A DNA stretch of 21,179 nucleotides, taken from assembly GCA_028565635.1 (NCBI GenBank), contig JAOXYB010104937.1:1-21179 (forward strand), read 5' to 3'. Shown in pieces: positions 20,809 through 21,179 of this stretch. This DNA comes from Phoronis ovalis. Lineage: Eukaryota; Phoronida; Phoronidae. The translations under genes were made by a program, and so were the position numbers. Within the stretch, counting starts at the first letter, position 1. Every line of letters begins with the position of its first letter. The notes below the pieces were generated by a model. It did not search any database and was not told the origin of the DNA. It worked only from the letters and a program-made list of their open reading frames with translations.

Positions 20809-21064
20809 GTATGTGGAACCTAAGAAAATATTAAGGAAATGTGGTTACACCACGCATCATTATGTTGAGTAAAGTTGGTTACATAAATATAATCGTCTTT
20901 ATAATCGTAAAAATAACGTTTGGAGTTCCATCCGTCGTATATTTTTGATAGTATATATGTATGTAGGTTACATGCCGCTGTAACGCGAACTAGAATTAAG
21001 CTGCTTGCATATACACTGTCAGCAAGACCTCTAGTTTTGGAGTTATTAGTTAACGTTTTTACAG
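20809..21064 (+). other. Intron 2 of the right copy
   Basis: This 256-nt phase-0 intron has donor GTATGT and acceptor TTTTTACAG. It matches the 236-nt intron 17023-17258 in position and phase. The minus-strand open frame 20820-21074 lies mostly in it and is chance. Confidence 0.8.
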
Positions 21065-21132
21065 ATAAAAGCAAATGGTACAGTGGTGAAGCCAGTTATC
21101 AAGTTTATGGCAAAGATAAATTCTACATATAG
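21065..21132 (+). CDS. Right copy of secreted PQQ-propeller-like gene, exon 3; gene continues past the window
   Basis: This 68-nt exon encodes residues 127-148 plus two bases: I-K-A-N-G-T-V-V-K-P-V-I-K-F-M-A-K-I-N-S-T-Y. NGT (130-132) and NST (145-147) are N-glycosylation sequons, consistent with a secreted protein. The acceptor is TTTTTACAG at 21064 and the donor ATAG|GTATGA at 21133, phase 2. Length and phases equal those of the left copy (17259-17326). Exon 4 should lie beyond 21179, so whether this copy is intact overall cannot be judged. The open frame over 20920-21132 in another phase is a shadow. Confidence 0.75.
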
Positions 21133-21179
21133 GTATGATTGTTAACTTTTACTACATCATATTTGCTAAAACCAGCGCA

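Overview
This window looks like AT-rich nuclear DNA of an invertebrate animal: its genes are split by GT..AG introns, most of it is non-coding, and one gene is a typical bilaterian homeobox gene. A lophotrochozoan, perhaps a bivalve or other mollusc, is my best guess. That rests on general look only, because nothing here fixes the phylum.

Left half, minus strand: a complete NK2-class homeobox gene of the NK4 group (tinman / Nkx2-5 type). It has three coding exons, 7655-8222, 2405-2655 and 1714-2064, which join in frame to encode 389 residues. The protein carries an N-terminal TN (EH1-like) repressor motif, a homeodomain with the NK2-class Tyr54, the NK2-specific domain and a C-terminal R-T-W end. 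The first intron is about 5 kb, and the second splits the homeodomain between residues 44 and 45. About 1.7 kb of 3' flank and 7 kb of 5' flank are largely empty AT-rich sequence. Exceptions are a few islands of more balanced base composition that look like unrecognised exons or element debris, a cluster of SMAD-like boxes and some palindromes.

Right part, plus strand: a tandem pair of genes for a small secreted protein family that I cannot name. They have matching exon structure, lie about 3.66 kb apart, and encode a signal peptide, conserved cysteines, N-glycosylation sequons and a D-P-A-T-G-N-I-K-W motif like those of PQQ-type beta-propeller repeats. The left copy (15865-17857) is broken by a nonsense codon and two apparent frameshifts. 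The right copy (19525 to beyond the window end) is open as far as it can be read. Their first exons share 169 identical bases although upstream and intron sequence has diverged, which suggests recent gene conversion. Between them lies a short retroposed insertion with a poly(A) end and a 12-bp target-site duplication.

I see no functional link between the homeobox gene and the secreted-protein pair. A pair of CTCF-like motifs in facing orientation brackets the left copy, which could mark a regulatory boundary, but this is only inference.
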